Positions 18,221 to 30,349 are shown, counted from the first letter of the stretch. The stretch: 64,000 bases of DNA from Lachnospiraceae bacterium (GCA_910574805.1 CAJTCV010000003.1:310001-374000); one strand, 5' to 3'. Program-made: numbers and translations. The notes: generated by a model not told the origin, from the letters alone.

Positions 18221-18269
18221 GATTTCCTCCTGTCATGCCCGGACGCTCTGCCGTGGTCCGGACAGCCTT

Positions 18270-18312
18270 CCGGCACCTGCCGTATTTGGGAAAGCACGGC
18301 GGCAGGTGCCGG
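18270..18312. repeat. Intercistronic hairpin between bioY and bioB
   Basis: Perfect 13-bp inverted repeat CCGGCACCTGCCG (18270-18282 with 18300-18312), 17-nt loop. There is no T-run on the minus strand, so it is more likely an mRNA stability or processing element than a terminator. Confidence 0.6.
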
Positions 18313-18322
18313 AGATGATCGT

Positions 18323-18874
18323 TTACATATTTGCGATTACGGGTTTCAGACGCCTGGTCAGTCCGGCTGCAAGGAAGCACAGACAGATATCTCCTGGTAC
18401 AACCAGCAGAAAACAGTAGAGAAATAACGGCCACAGACCGATGGGAGCGTCGATCACAAAATTGCTGATGATATAATAATAAACCATTCCCATGGCGTAT
18501 ACAATGGCCAGCCCGGCGAAATTGGCCATGAGCACCCTGGGAAACGTCAGCCGCTCCAGGCCCTCCACCATCCTGCCGGTCACGTAGCTTCCCGCAATAA
18601 AGCCGAGAATATAGCCGAAACTGGGCTTCAGTATATACCAGAAGCCGCCGCCCTCTGCAAAGACCGGAAGCCCCGCCAGTCCCAGCACGGCGTAGATGCC
18701 GACACTGAGGGCGCCCAGTCTTCCGCCCAGCAGAAGTCCTGCCATCATGGTGAACAGAAGCTGCAAAGTGAACGGTACTACGGGAACAGGGACCTTTATA
18801 AAGGCTCCGACTGCGGTCAGCACAGTGAAAAGAGCGCAGAGAGTCATTTCCCGGGTTGTAATCTTTTTCTTCAT
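18323..18874 (-). CDS. bioY: Biotin transporter, S component BioY
   Basis: 183 residues with about six membrane segments. The VPVPVVPFTLQLLFTMMAGLLLG stretch and the LPVF-E-GG motif (residues of about 25-85) are typical of BioY. It captures biotin, alone or with a shared ECF module (EcfAA'T) not in the window. It is first in the operon, 30-odd bp after its promoter. Confidence 0.92.
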   Translation of the reverse strand: MKKKITTREMTLCALFTVLTAVGAFIKVPVPVVPFTLQLLFTMMAGLLLGGRLGALSVGIYAVLGLAGLPVFAEGGGFWYILKPSFGYILGFIAGSYVTGRMVEGLERLTFPRVLMANFAGLAIVYAMGMVYYYIISNFVIDAPIGLWPLFLYCFLLVVPGDICLCFLAAGLTRRLKPVIANM

Positions 18875-18913
18875 AGTCGTTATTCTCCATCCTGTCTTTG
18901 ATTTTTCAGCGTC

Positions 18914-18942
18914 ATCTTATCAAAAAAGCAGACGATTGTCAA
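18914..18942 (-). promoter_or_regulatory. Promoter of the bioYBDA operon
   Basis: Minus strand TTGACA (18937-18942), 17-bp spacer, TAAGAT (18914-18919). The -35 lies inside the left arm of the BirA-like operator. Confidence 0.8.
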
Positions 18943-18973
18943 CCTGTATATAAAAAGGGTTTACAATCGCCTG
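18929..18973. promoter_or_regulatory. BirA-type biotin operator
   Basis: 16-nt arms CAGACGATTGTCAACC (18929-18944) and GGTTTACAATCGCCTG (18958-18973) match as an inverted repeat at 14 of 16 positions. The TTG-AACC ... GGTTTACAA core matches the known BirA operator. It covers the -35 of the bioY promoter, which fits repression by BirA loaded with biotinyl-AMP. Confidence 0.85.
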
Positions 18974-18997
18974 CTATTATGAAAGAAGAAGGTAAAA

Positions 18998-20110
18998 TTA
19001 CGCTTTTTTGTCCAGCGGGCTGCCCTGTGTCCCTGCGCCGGTCAGATCGGCCCACAGATCCCGCATGACCTGGAGACTGTTGCCGGCCCGGTCCAGCGCC
19101 AGGCTGCGGATGCTCTGGCTGCGGCTTTCTCCGGAAGCATAGTCTGTAAAACGGTCTTCGATCTTCCGCCAGATCCTGTCAAAATCTCCGTCTCCGTCTT
19201 TGAGCCGGCTGAACATCAGGGACAGTTGGGAGAGATAGTTCTTCTTTTCCGTCTCTGTATGGGCGACTCCTCCAAGTTCCGTCGAATTCCGGAAGCCTTC
19301 CGGATCTGCGGGGCCAAAATGTATGGCGGCTTCGATGTTGGCGGCGTATCGGCTGCGGAAGATGTCCATGATCTCATTCATGGACCGGTGCCCGTCGATT
19401 TTCCGGGCATTGTGAGTGTGGAACAGATCAGTCAGTTTCTGAAATTCCTCCCGGAGGGAGTCGTCTTTGATATATGTTTCACCAAAATAGTTCAGAGCCT
19501 CCGTGCAGGACTCCAGCACAAACTGCATCCCCTCCGAACTGGTGTTAAAATAATCCACCGTCTGAGTCCGGTTGGTCTTGATTGCAGAATATCCTTCGAT
19601 TCCGGCATGATAACTCACCATACCGCCCTGCTGAAAGCGGCTGTAATCGTCCATGGCGGCTGTGATGGACTGCAGCAGGCGGTCCACTTCGTGTGCGTCC
19701 TGGGCGGACATCTGATCAAAAAATCCGTTCTTATACAGATGTTCGCTGAAGATCAGCCACTGACTGCCGGTGTTGCCCCAGAAAATCTCATCCACCTCGC
19801 CGGCATGTTCGCTCTGAAGCTCCCGGTTCTTCTCCAGTGCCTCCTCGCTCAGCCGTGCATTCATATCGATGACCTCTCCAAGATCCAGGATCTGGTCACT
19901 GACCGTGAATCCCCGGCCTTCCTCCGAGATGGATGCATAGTCATAGTCTTCTCCAAACAGTCTGTATTCCGCCGCCGCGGCGTTCATGGCGTCACAGAGT
20001 TCCTTCTTCTGTGCTTCCGTCAGCCGGTAGTCCTTCTGCAATCCGGCGCCGGCCGGTTTCCCGCTTTTGGCATCGTATGCTCCCATATAAATATTGCAGC
20101 CATGAATCAT
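18998..20110 (-). CDS. Hypothetical protein, helical, soluble
   Basis: About 370 residues, not recognised. No signal peptide or membrane segment; acidic, rich in Glu, Gln and Ser, with mostly helical-looking sequence. A GCNIYMGAYD motif lies at the N-terminus and a repeated Asp/Arg-rich region (FDRIWRKIEDRF, SIRSLALDRAG) near the C-terminus. Start is ATG 20110 or GTG 20113, with AAGGATGGG upstream. It stands alone between the bio operon and the divergent PRTase-like gene. Confidence 0.6.
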   Translation of the reverse strand: MIHGCNIYMGAYDAKSGKPAGAGLQKDYRLTEAQKKELCDAMNAAAAEYRLFGEDYDYASISEEGRGFTVSDQILDLGEVIDMNARLSEEALEKNRELQSEHAGEVDEIFWGNTGSQWLIFSEHLYKNGFFDQMSAQDAHEVDRLLQSITAAMDDYSRFQQGGMVSYHAGIEGYSAIKTNRTQTVDYFNTSSEGMQFVLESCTEALNYFGETYIKDDSLREEFQKLTDLFHTHNARKIDGHRSMNEIMDIFRSRYAANIEAAIHFGPADPEGFRNSTELGGVAHTETEKKNYLSQLSLMFSRLKDGDGDFDRIWRKIEDRFTDYASGESRSQSIRSLALDRAGNSLQVMRDLWADLTGAGTQGSPLDKKA

Positions 20111-20291
20111 CACAGGTCATCCCATCCTTTCAGCAAAAGGCTCATAAGCCTTTGGTAGTTATTTTATATATCGGCTGTCTGTATTGCCGGGATAAGACGT
20201 CTGCAGGAATTCCTGTGCCGGACACCCTGCTGTGCCGCGTGGCCTTTTAAGAAAATTTCCGAGATTTTCATAGAAAAGCTGCATAAAAAGT

Positions 20292-20320
20292 TTGCTAAAT
20301 TTCTCTGTATTATGTATAAT
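20292..20320 (+). promoter_or_regulatory. Promoter of the PRTase-like gene
   Basis: TTGCTA (20292-20297), 17 bp, TATAAT (20315-20320), 76 bp before the start codon. The rest of the 20111-20396 gap holds a small 7-bp dyad AAAGGCT / AGCCTTT near 20136-20153 and nothing else recognised. Confidence 0.7.
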
Positions 20321-20396
20321 ATCTATAAAGAAGGCAGGAACGGAGATCTGTGGGCAATAAAGATCTCCCAATAACCGGCAAAGGAGGGTTCCTTAT

Positions 20397-21038
20397 ATGG
20401 AAAAACGAATATTCAAGATTCACTCGCAGGCGGACAACCGGGTCGCTCTGAAGGTCATTCCGGGACATTTTGTGACCTCTCACTCCCATATCAACTATTA
20501 TGTGGATCTGACCACGCTTCAGGCGAGACAGAATGAAGCGGAGGCGGCGGCCAAGCTTCTGGCAAGGAAGTATGAGAATAATACGGTGGTTGACACCATC
20601 ATCTGTCTGAACAGCTGTCAGGTTATCGGCGCTTATCTGGCGCAGGAGCTGACCAGGGGAGGTATCATGTGCCTGAACGCTCACAATACCATCTATATTA
20701 CGGCTCCGGAGCAGGATATCAACGGACAGATGATCTTTCGGGATAATTCCAAGATCATGGTGCAGAACAAGAATATCCTGATCCTCTCCACATCCATCAC
20801 CACAGGCGTGACGCTGGAGAAGGCGATCCGCAGCGTGGAATATTACGGCGGCAAGGTGCAGGGCATCGCGTCCATCTTCAGCTTTGTAAGAGAGGCTCAC
20901 GGCGTGGAGGTGAACAGCATCTTCAATGCGGACGATATGACAGGGTACGCTTCCTTTGATGAGAAAGACTGCCCCATGTGCCGTACCGGACAGCGCATCG
21001 ATGCCATTGTCAACAACTTTGGGTACAGTAAGCTCTAA
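20397..21038 (+). CDS. Orotate phosphoribosyltransferase-like protein
   Basis: 213 residues of a type I phosphoribosyltransferase-like fold commonly annotated as an OPRT-family protein in Lachnospiraceae. The PRPP loop position reads ILILSTSITTGVTL: the TTG-T part is intact but the usual two acidic residues before it are Ser-Thr. The C-terminus has CPMCRTGQRIDAIVNNFGYS, typical of this subfamily. It sits just before carAB, which suggests a tie to pyrimidine metabolism, but a non-catalytic or regulatory role is possible given the altered loop. Confidence 0.7.
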   Translation: MEKRIFKIHSQADNRVALKVIPGHFVTSHSHINYYVDLTTLQARQNEAEAAAKLLARKYENNTVVDTIICLNSCQVIGAYLAQELTRGGIMCLNAHNTIYITAPEQDINGQMIFRDNSKIMVQNKNILILSTSITTGVTLEKAIRSVEYYGGKVQGIASIFSFVREAHGVEVNSIFNADDMTGYASFDEKDCPMCRTGQRIDAIVNNFGYSKL

Positions 21039-21066
21039 GGGAAGATTAAAATTTACGGAATGCAGA

Positions 21067-21096
21067 AGCGGGGGTTGCCAAGCCCCTGCTTTTTGT
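21067..21096 (+). terminator. Terminator after the PRTase-like gene
   Basis: Stem GCGGGGG / CCCCTGC (one G-T pair) with loop TTGCCAAG, followed by TTTTT. Its loop supplies the -35 of the following carA promoter. Confidence 0.75.
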
Positions 21097-21103
21097 GTAT
21101 AAT
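21075..21103 (+). promoter_or_regulatory. carA promoter nested in the preceding terminator
   Basis: TTGCCA (21075-21080) lies in the terminator loop; 17 bp downstream is a consensus TATAAT (21098-21103). The leader to the carA start is about 80 nt. I found no recognised riboswitch or PyrR site in it. Confidence 0.65.
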
Positions 21104-21190
21104 ACTAGCAATTTGGGCAAAAATCAGGCCATGGAGCGAATGGGTGCAAAGGATGCCTGAAGGGACGACGGGAAAGGAAAAGGTGAGAAG

Positions 21191-22270
21191 ATGAAAGCAT
21201 TTCTTATTCTGGAAGACGGGCATGTCTTCCCCGGCAGGAGCATCGGCTCCGGGAGGGAGGCAGTCAGCGAGATCGTATTCAACACCTCCATGACAGGCTA
21301 TCTGGAGGTCCTGTCAGATCCATCCTATGCGGGGCAGGCGGTGGTGATGACGTATCCGCTGATCGGCAATTACGGGATCTGTTATGAGGACATGGAATCA
21401 GACAGGCCCTGGGTGGACGGTTTTATCGTCCGGGAGCTGTCCAGGCTTCCGTCCAATTTCCGGTGTGAGGATACGATTCAGAATTTTCTCATGAAACATG
21501 ATATTCCGGGCATCTGCGGGATTGATACCCGCGCGCTGACCAGGGCCCTGAGGGAATCCGGCACGATGAACGGTATGATCACCACAGACGAACACTGGCA
21601 GATGGACGAAGTGCTGGGAAAACTGAAGACGTATTCCACAGGAGATGAAGTATCCAGGGTCACCTGTCAGGAGAAATATGTCCTGCCCGGCAGCGGGGCA
21701 AAGGTTGCGCTTCTGGATCTTGGAGCAAAGAGAAATATCGCACGTTCTTTACATAAACGTGGCTGTCAGGTCACGGTCTATCCTTCTTTTACGTCCGCAG
21801 AGGAGATCATCGCCTCTCATCCGGACGGCATCATGCTTTCCAACGGCCCCGGAGATCCCAGGGCATGCGGGGAGGTCATCAAAGAAATCCGCAGACTCTA
21901 TGAGACGAATATCCCCATATTTGCCATCTGTCTTGGACATCAGCTCATGGCGCTTGCAACGGGTGCGGATACTTACCGGCTGAAATACGGTCACCGGGGC
22001 GGCAACCATCCGGTCAGGGATCTGGAGACCGGAAGAGTGTATATTACCTCTCAGAATCACGGCTATGCGGTGGATACGAAGAGCCTTAAGCCCGGGGTGG
22101 CAGTCCCGGCCTTTGAGAATGTCAACGACGGGACCAACGAAGGACTTTCCTATACAGGGAAAAATATTTTCACAGTACAGTTTCACCCGGAGGCGTGTCC
22201 GGGTCCTGGGGATTCCGGTCCCCTGTTTGACCGGTTTATGAAGATGATGGAGGTGAGCAGAAATGCCTAA
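21191..22270 (+). CDS. carA: Carbamoyl-phosphate synthase small subunit
   Basis: 359 residues, glutamine amidotransferase. The class I triad is visible: Cys in FAICLGHQL (about 245), His in VQFHPEA and Glu two residues on. It feeds ammonia to CarB for pyrimidine and arginine synthesis. It overlaps carB by 8 bp. Confidence 0.96.
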   Translation: MKAFLILEDGHVFPGRSIGSGREAVSEIVFNTSMTGYLEVLSDPSYAGQAVVMTYPLIGNYGICYEDMESDRPWVDGFIVRELSRLPSNFRCEDTIQNFLMKHDIPGICGIDTRALTRALRESGTMNGMITTDEHWQMDEVLGKLKTYSTGDEVSRVTCQEKYVLPGSGAKVALLDLGAKRNIARSLHKRGCQVTVYPSFTSAEEIIASHPDGIMLSNGPGDPRACGEVIKEIRRLYETNIPIFAICLGHQLMALATGADTYRLKYGHRGGNHPVRDLETGRVYITSQNHGYAVDTKSLKPGVAVPAFENVNDGTNEGLSYTGKNIFTVQFHPEACPGPGDSGPLFDRFMKMMEVSRNA

Positions 22271-25200
22271 GGATACAGGGATTAAGAAGGTGCTGGTCAT
22301 CGGCTCCGGCCCCATTGTCATCGGACAGGCGGCAGAATTTGACTATGCAGGGACCCAGGCATGCCGTTCCCTGAAGGAAGAGGGGATCGAGGTGGTCCTT
22401 CTGAATTCCAACCCGGCTACCATTATGACGGATAAAGACATCGCGGACCGGGTCTATATTGAGCCGTTGACGGCGGAAGTGGTGGAGCAGCTTATCCTGA
22501 AGGAGCAGCCGGACAGTGTGCTGCCCACTCTTGGAGGACAGGCCGGCCTGAATCTTGCCATGGAGCTGGAGGAACGGGGATTTTTTGAAAAGACCGGTGT
22601 CCGGCTCATCGGCACGACTTCGGAGACCATCCGGAAAGCGGAGGACCGCCTGGAATTCAAATCCACAATGGAGAAGATAGGAGAGCCGGTGGCGCCGTCT
22701 CTGGTGGTGGAGAGCGTGGAGGAAGGCATCGCATTTGCAGGCAGAATCGGCTATCCGGTGGTGCTGCGTCCGGCCTATACCCTGGGCGGCAGCGGCGGCG
22801 GCATTGCCCGCAGTCAGGCGGAGCTGGAAGAGATCCTCGCCAACGGGCTTCGGCTCTCCCGGGTGGGGCAGGTGCTGGTGGAGCGTTGCATCGCCGGCTG
22901 GAAAGAGATCGAATACGAAGTTATGCGGGACGGTGCGGGCAATGTAATCACCGTCTGCAACATGGAAAATATCGATCCGGTGGGCGTGCACACAGGAGAC
23001 AGCATCGTGGTGGCGCCGTCCCAGACCCTTGGAGACAAGGAGTACCAGATGCTCCGCTCATCGGCCCTCAATATCATCAGCGAGCTGAAGATCACAGGAG
23101 GCTGCAACGTACAGTTCGCCCTTCATCCGGAGAGCTTTGAATACTGCGTCATCGAGGTAAATCCCCGGGTGAGCCGGTCCTCGGCTCTGGCGTCCAAGGC
23201 AACGGGCTATCCCATCGCCAAGGTTGCCGCAAAGATCGCTGTGGGCTACACGCTGGATGAGATCAAAAATGCCGTTACCGGGCAGACCATGGCCAGCTTT
23301 GAGCCCATGCTGGACTACTGTGTGGTGAAAATGCCACGCCTGCCCTTTGATAAGTTCATCAGCGCCAGACGAACGCTGACGACCCAGATGAAAGCGACCG
23401 GGGAGGTCATGAGCATCAGCGACAGCTTTGAGGGGGGGCTTATGAAAGCCATCCGCTCCCTGGAGCAGCACGTGGACAGTCTCCTGTCCTTTGACTTTTC
23501 ACAGCTTGCGAAGGAAGCGCTTATGGAGCAGCTGGCGGTGGTGGACGACCGCCGGATCTGGGTCATGGCGGAGGCGCTGCGCCGGGGGATCTCTTATGAA
23601 ACGATTCATGACATCACGAAGATCGATGTGTGGTTCATTGACAAACTGGCGATTCTGGTGGAGATGGAGCAGGCTCTTCGGGAAGGAGAGCTGACGCCGG
23701 AGCTTCTGAAGGAAGCCAAACGGATGGAATTTCCGGACGGGGTGATCGCCCGTCTGACAGGCAGGAGCGGGGCAGAGATCAAAGAGCTGCGCCGTACGTA
23801 CGGCATCCAGGCAGCCTACAAGATGGTTGACACGTGTGCAGCGGAATTTGCGGCGGTGACTCCTTATTATTATTCCGTGTTCGGAAGTGAGAATGAGGCA
23901 GTGAGAAATCATGACAGGAAGAAGGTGCTGGTCCTTGGTTCCGGCCCCATCCGGATCGGTCAGGGGATCGAGTTTGATTTCTGCTCTGTGCACTGTACAT
24001 GGGCATTTTCCAGAGAGGGTTATGAGACCATCATCGTCAACAACAACCCGGAGACCGTGAGCACGGATTTTGATATTGCGGACAAGCTGTACTTTGAGCC
24101 GCTGACTCCGGAGGACGTGGAAAATATCGTGGATCTGGAGCAGCCGGACGGAGCGGTGGTTCAGTTCGGCGGGCAGACCGCCATCAAGCTCACCCAGGCG
24201 CTGATGGAGATGGGCGTGCCGATCCTTGGCACCTCGGCCGAAAATGTAGACGCGGCGGAGGATCGTGAACTTTTTGACAATATTCTGGAGACCTGCGGCA
24301 TCCCGCGCCCCAAGGGGGATACCGTCTATACGGCAGAAGAGGCGAAGGCGGTGGCGCACCGGCTGGGCTATCCGGTGCTGGTAAGGCCCTCCTATGTACT
24401 GGGCGGGCAGGGGATGCAGATCGCCATCCATGACAGGGATGTGGACGAATTTATCGGCATCATCAACCGGATTGCACAGGACCATCCCATTCTTGTGGAT
24501 AAATATCTGCAGGGCCGGGAGATCGAAGTGGACGCGGTATGCGACGGGGAGGATATTCTGATCCCCGGCATCATGGAGCATATCGAACGGGCGGGGATCC
24601 ATTCGGGAGACAGCATCTCTGTCTATCCGGCACAGAGCATCAGCACGGAGGTCAAGGCGGTCATTGAAGAGTATACCAGAAGGCTGGCCCGGGCGCTCCA
24701 TGTGATCGGACTGATCAACATTCAGTTTATCGCTGTGGGTGAAGAGGTGTATGTGATCGAAGTCAATCCCAGATCCAGCCGGACCGTTCCGTATATCAGC
24801 AAAGTGACAGGGATTCCCATTGTGCCGCTGGCTGTGAAAGTAATGCTGGGACAGAAGATCCGGGAGCTTGGCTATACGCCGGGACTGCAGCCGGAAGCGG
24901 ATTATTTCGCAGTAAAGATGCCGGTCTTTTCCTTTGAGAAGATCCGGGGGGCGGACATCGGCCTGGGGCCGGAGATGAAGTCCACCGGAGAATGCCTGGG
25001 CATCGCCCGTACCTTCCGGGAAGCGCTGTACAAGGCATTTCTCGGGGCCGGAATCCGGCTTCCCAGGTACAGGAATATGATCATCACCGTCCGGGACGAG
25101 GACAAAGAAGAGGCGGTGGAGATCGCCAGACGCTTCGAGGCGCTGGGGTATAATATCTTTGCCACCAAAGGGACCGCCCGGGCGCTGATGGAAGCGGATG

Positions 25201-25460
25201 TGCAGGTGCGCATGACCCGGAAGCTGGAACAGGAGTCCCCCAACATCCTGGACCTGATCCTGGGGCACCAGATCGATCTGGTGATCGATACGCCGTCCCA
25301 GGGCGTGGAGCACAGCCATGACGGATTCATCATCCGCAGAAATGCCATCGAGACCGGGGTGAATGTGCTTACCGCCATTGACACGGCGAAGGCGCTGGTA
25401 TCCTCCCTAGAGGATACCGACCATACGAAGCTGACGCTTGTGGATATTGCAAAGATCTGA
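22263..25460 (+). CDS. carB: Carbamoyl-phosphate synthase large subunit
   Basis: 1065 residues with two homologous ATP-grasp halves: GSGPIVIGQAAEFDYAG near residue 14 and GSGPIRIGQGIEFDF near 560, each with ATP-grasp loops (RPAYTLGGSGGG and RPSYVLGGQGM). An MGS-type allosteric domain follows (about 935-1065, FATKGTARAL). It makes carbamoyl phosphate from bicarbonate, ammonia and two ATP. Length is normal. Confidence 0.97.
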   Translation: MPKDTGIKKVLVIGSGPIVIGQAAEFDYAGTQACRSLKEEGIEVVLLNSNPATIMTDKDIADRVYIEPLTAEVVEQLILKEQPDSVLPTLGGQAGLNLAMELEERGFFEKTGVRLIGTTSETIRKAEDRLEFKSTMEKIGEPVAPSLVVESVEEGIAFAGRIGYPVVLRPAYTLGGSGGGIARSQAELEEILANGLRLSRVGQVLVERCIAGWKEIEYEVMRDGAGNVITVCNMENIDPVGVHTGDSIVVAPSQTLGDKEYQMLRSSALNIISELKITGGCNVQFALHPESFEYCVIEVNPRVSRSSALASKATGYPIAKVAAKIAVGYTLDEIKNAVTGQTMASFEPMLDYCVVKMPRLPFDKFISARRTLTTQMKATGEVMSISDSFEGGLMKAIRSLEQHVDSLLSFDFSQLAKEALMEQLAVVDDRRIWVMAEALRRGISYETIHDITKIDVWFIDKLAILVEMEQALREGELTPELLKEAKRMEFPDGVIARLTGRSGAEIKELRRTYGIQAAYKMVDTCAAEFAAVTPYYYSVFGSENEAVRNHDRKKVLVLGSGPIRIGQGIEFDFCSVHCTWAFSREGYETIIVNNNPETVSTDFDIADKLYFEPLTPEDVENIVDLEQPDGAVVQFGGQTAIKLTQALMEMGVPILGTSAENVDAAEDRELFDNILETCGIPRPKGDTVYTAEEAKAVAHRLGYPVLVRPSYVLGGQGMQIAIHDRDVDEFIGIINRIAQDHPILVDKYLQGREIEVDAVCDGEDILIPGIMEHIERAGIHSGDSISVYPAQSISTEVKAVIEEYTRRLARALHVIGLINIQFIAVGEEVYVIEVNPRSSRTVPYISKVTGIPIVPLAVKVMLGQKIRELGYTPGLQPEADYFAVKMPVFSFEKIRGADIGLGPEMKSTGECLGIARTFREALYKAFLGAGIRLPRYRNMIITVRDEDKEEAVEIARRFEALGYNIFATKGTARALMEADVQVRMTRKLEQESPNILDLILGHQIDLVIDTPSQGVEHSHDGFIIRRNAIETGVNVLTAIDTAKALVSSLEDTDHTKLTLVDIAKI

Positions 25461-25474
25461 AAAGCGGCTGACGA

Positions 25475-25516
25475 ATCCCTGCTGATGCCTGATTATAAAA
25501 TCAGCAGGGATCTTTT
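25475..25516 (+). terminator. Terminator of carAB
   Basis: Perfect 12-bp inverted repeat ATCCCTGCTGAT (25475-25486) with ATCAGCAGGGAT (25500-25511), then CTTTT. Confidence 0.88.
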
Positions 25517-25528
25517 CAAAATTGGGGA

Positions 25529-25557
25529 TTGACTTTTTAAATGGAATATGCTATGCT
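25529..25557 (+). promoter_or_regulatory. Promoter of the beta-glucoside operon
   Basis: TTGACT (25529-25534), 17 bp, TATGCT (25552-25557). Transcription would start just before the RAT at 25572. Confidence 0.75.
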
Positions 25558-25571
25558 TCTTCATGAGCCGA

Positions 25572-25661
25572 GGATGGTGATTGCAGAAGCAAGCCAAACC
25601 TGTATATATAAGTATTTCCTGAAGACGCATTCAGGGCGTATTTATATGTACGGGTTTTTTT
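25572..25661 (+). promoter_or_regulatory. RAT antiterminator site overlapping an intrinsic terminator
   Basis: The 29-nt site at 25572-25600 begins GGATGGTGATTGC and ends GCAAGCCAAACC, matching the LicT/SacT/BglG ribonucleic antiterminator in length and in its conserved ends. A long terminator stem begins in its 3' AAACC (about 25596) and ends with GGGTTTTTTT at 25652-25661, with inner arms CCTGAA / TTCAGG. The two folds are mutually exclusive: bound antiterminator allows read-through. Confidence 0.88.
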
Positions 25662-25701
25662 GTTACCTGAAAACAGTGATCAGACAGAGGGGGAGATGGT
25701 C

Positions 25702-26547
25702 ATGAAGATCCATAAGATTCTGAACAACAATGTGGCAGTGGTGCTGGATGAACACGGCGATGAGAAGATCGTCATGGGAAAAGGGATCTGCTTTAAGAAA
25801 AAAGCAGGGAAGGCCATCGATCCGGAAGCAGTGGATAAGGTATTTTCCCTGTCGGAGGGAGAGGTCAGCAACAAATTCCAGGTGCTGGTTCAGGATATTC
25901 CCATGGAACATATGGCCCTTGGGGAAGAGATCATTGCCGAGGCGAAGATGCGTCTGGGGAAGCGTCTGAATGAGATGATCTATATCTCTCTGATCGATCA
26001 TGTCCATACTTCCATCATCCGGTTTCTCGACGGAGTCACGGTGAAGAATGTGCTCCTGTGGGATATTCGGAGATTCTACCGGGAGGAGTATCAGATCGGC
26101 CTGTGGGCGCTGGACTTGATTCAGGAGAGATTTAAAGTCCGTCTTCCGGAGGACGAGGCAGGTTTTATTGCGCTGCATCTGGCCAATGCCCAGATGGATC
26201 AGGAAGTGATGCACAACATGTATGAGATCACGAGGATCATGCAGGAACTGGTCAATATTGTGAAATATTCTTTTCAGATCAGTTTTGACGAGGATGATGT
26301 ATATTACTATCGTTTTATCACCCACCTGAAATTTTTTGCCAAACGTCTGGTGGAACGAAATATTTATACAGAGGATGACAACGATGATCTGTGGGAGGTG
26401 ATCCGGGGAAAATACCCCAGAGCCTTTGGCTGTGTGGAGAAGATCACACAGTTCATCGAGAAGAAATATGAATATGAGCTGTCAAAGGAAGAGCAGCTCT
26501 ATCTGACCATCCATGTGGAACGGGTGGTCAATAAGACAAAGAAATAA
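25702..26547 (+). CDS. licT: BglG/LicT-family transcription antiterminator
   Basis: 281 residues. The N-terminal CAT RNA-binding domain is MKIHKILNNNVAVVLDE (about 1-55). PRD1 (about 70-170) has His in HVHTSI and HLANAQ; PRD2 (about 175-281) has HLKFFAKRL and HVERV. Phosphorylation by PTS enzymes at these His residues normally tunes activity to substrate and HPr state. The start at 25702 has AGGGGGAG 6 nt upstream. A RAT lies in its own leader, so it is autoregulated and controls the PTS and GH1 genes downstream. Confidence 0.92.
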   Translation: MKIHKILNNNVAVVLDEHGDEKIVMGKGICFKKKAGKAIDPEAVDKVFSLSEGEVSNKFQVLVQDIPMEHMALGEEIIAEAKMRLGKRLNEMIYISLIDHVHTSIIRFLDGVTVKNVLLWDIRRFYREEYQIGLWALDLIQERFKVRLPEDEAGFIALHLANAQMDQEVMHNMYEITRIMQELVNIVKYSFQISFDEDDVYYYRFITHLKFFAKRLVERNIYTEDDNDDLWEVIRGKYPRAFGCVEKITQFIEKKYEYELSKEEQLYLTIHVERVVNKTKK

Positions 26548-26563
26548 AACGTATCGTATGCCA

Positions 26564-26590
26564 GGGTGGTGACATTTGGTTGGCCAAACC
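26564..26590 (+). promoter_or_regulatory. Possible second, divergent RAT-like site
   Basis: GGGTGGTGACATTTGG followed by TTGGCCAAACC resembles a RAT at both ends, just before the PTS gene. I see no good terminator after it, so it may be a relic or an RNA-binding site without a switch. Confidence 0.35.
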
Positions 26591-26597
26591 TTCATAA

Positions 26598-30054
<3,457 letters not shown>

Positions 30055-30125
30055 CGGGAACTGCCGGATGCGGGACAGGCGGTTTGCATGTATGATCTGT
30101 GGTGCCTGAGAAATATAAAAACAGG

Positions 30126-30162
30126 AAAAGCAACTGTGTCTGTCCAGGCATGGTTGCTTTTT
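30126..30162 (+). terminator. Terminator of the beta-glucoside operon
   Basis: Stem AAAAGCAAC (30126-30134) with GTTGCTTTT (30153-30161). The 30055-30349 gap otherwise holds only the promoter at 30295. Confidence 0.8.
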
Positions 30163-30294
30163 GGCATGGTTCTGCGAGGCAGATCATTTCTTTCCGTCTG
30201 TGCAGGTGCCGCTTCATAAGTGATGAGTGCATTCTGCCCCGTCACATGGATAGTAGATAAAAGGGACAAAATAGAAACGGAATGCAGGAAAAAC

Positions 30295-30323
30295 TTTAAC
30301 TTTTTTCGCCTCTATGTTACAAT
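30295..30323 (+). promoter_or_regulatory. Promoter of the Cys-cluster hypothetical gene
   Basis: TTTAAC (30295-30300), 17 bp, TACAAT (30318-30323), about 30 bp before the start. Confidence 0.55.
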
Positions 30324-30349
30324 AAAAACATTCCAGCAGACAGTCAGGT

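Noticed and set aside
18162-18890. Minus-strand open frame of 242 codons over bioY and the bioY-bioB gap
   Set aside because: Overlaps the real bioY in another frame; Arg/Gly-rich shadow.
21104-21190. Riboswitch or PyrR site in the carA leader
   Set aside because: No conserved core of any class I know could be matched with confidence.
23499-25319. Long minus-strand open frame (606 codons) opposite carB
   Set aside because: Shadow of carB; composition is not protein-like and no motif is seen.
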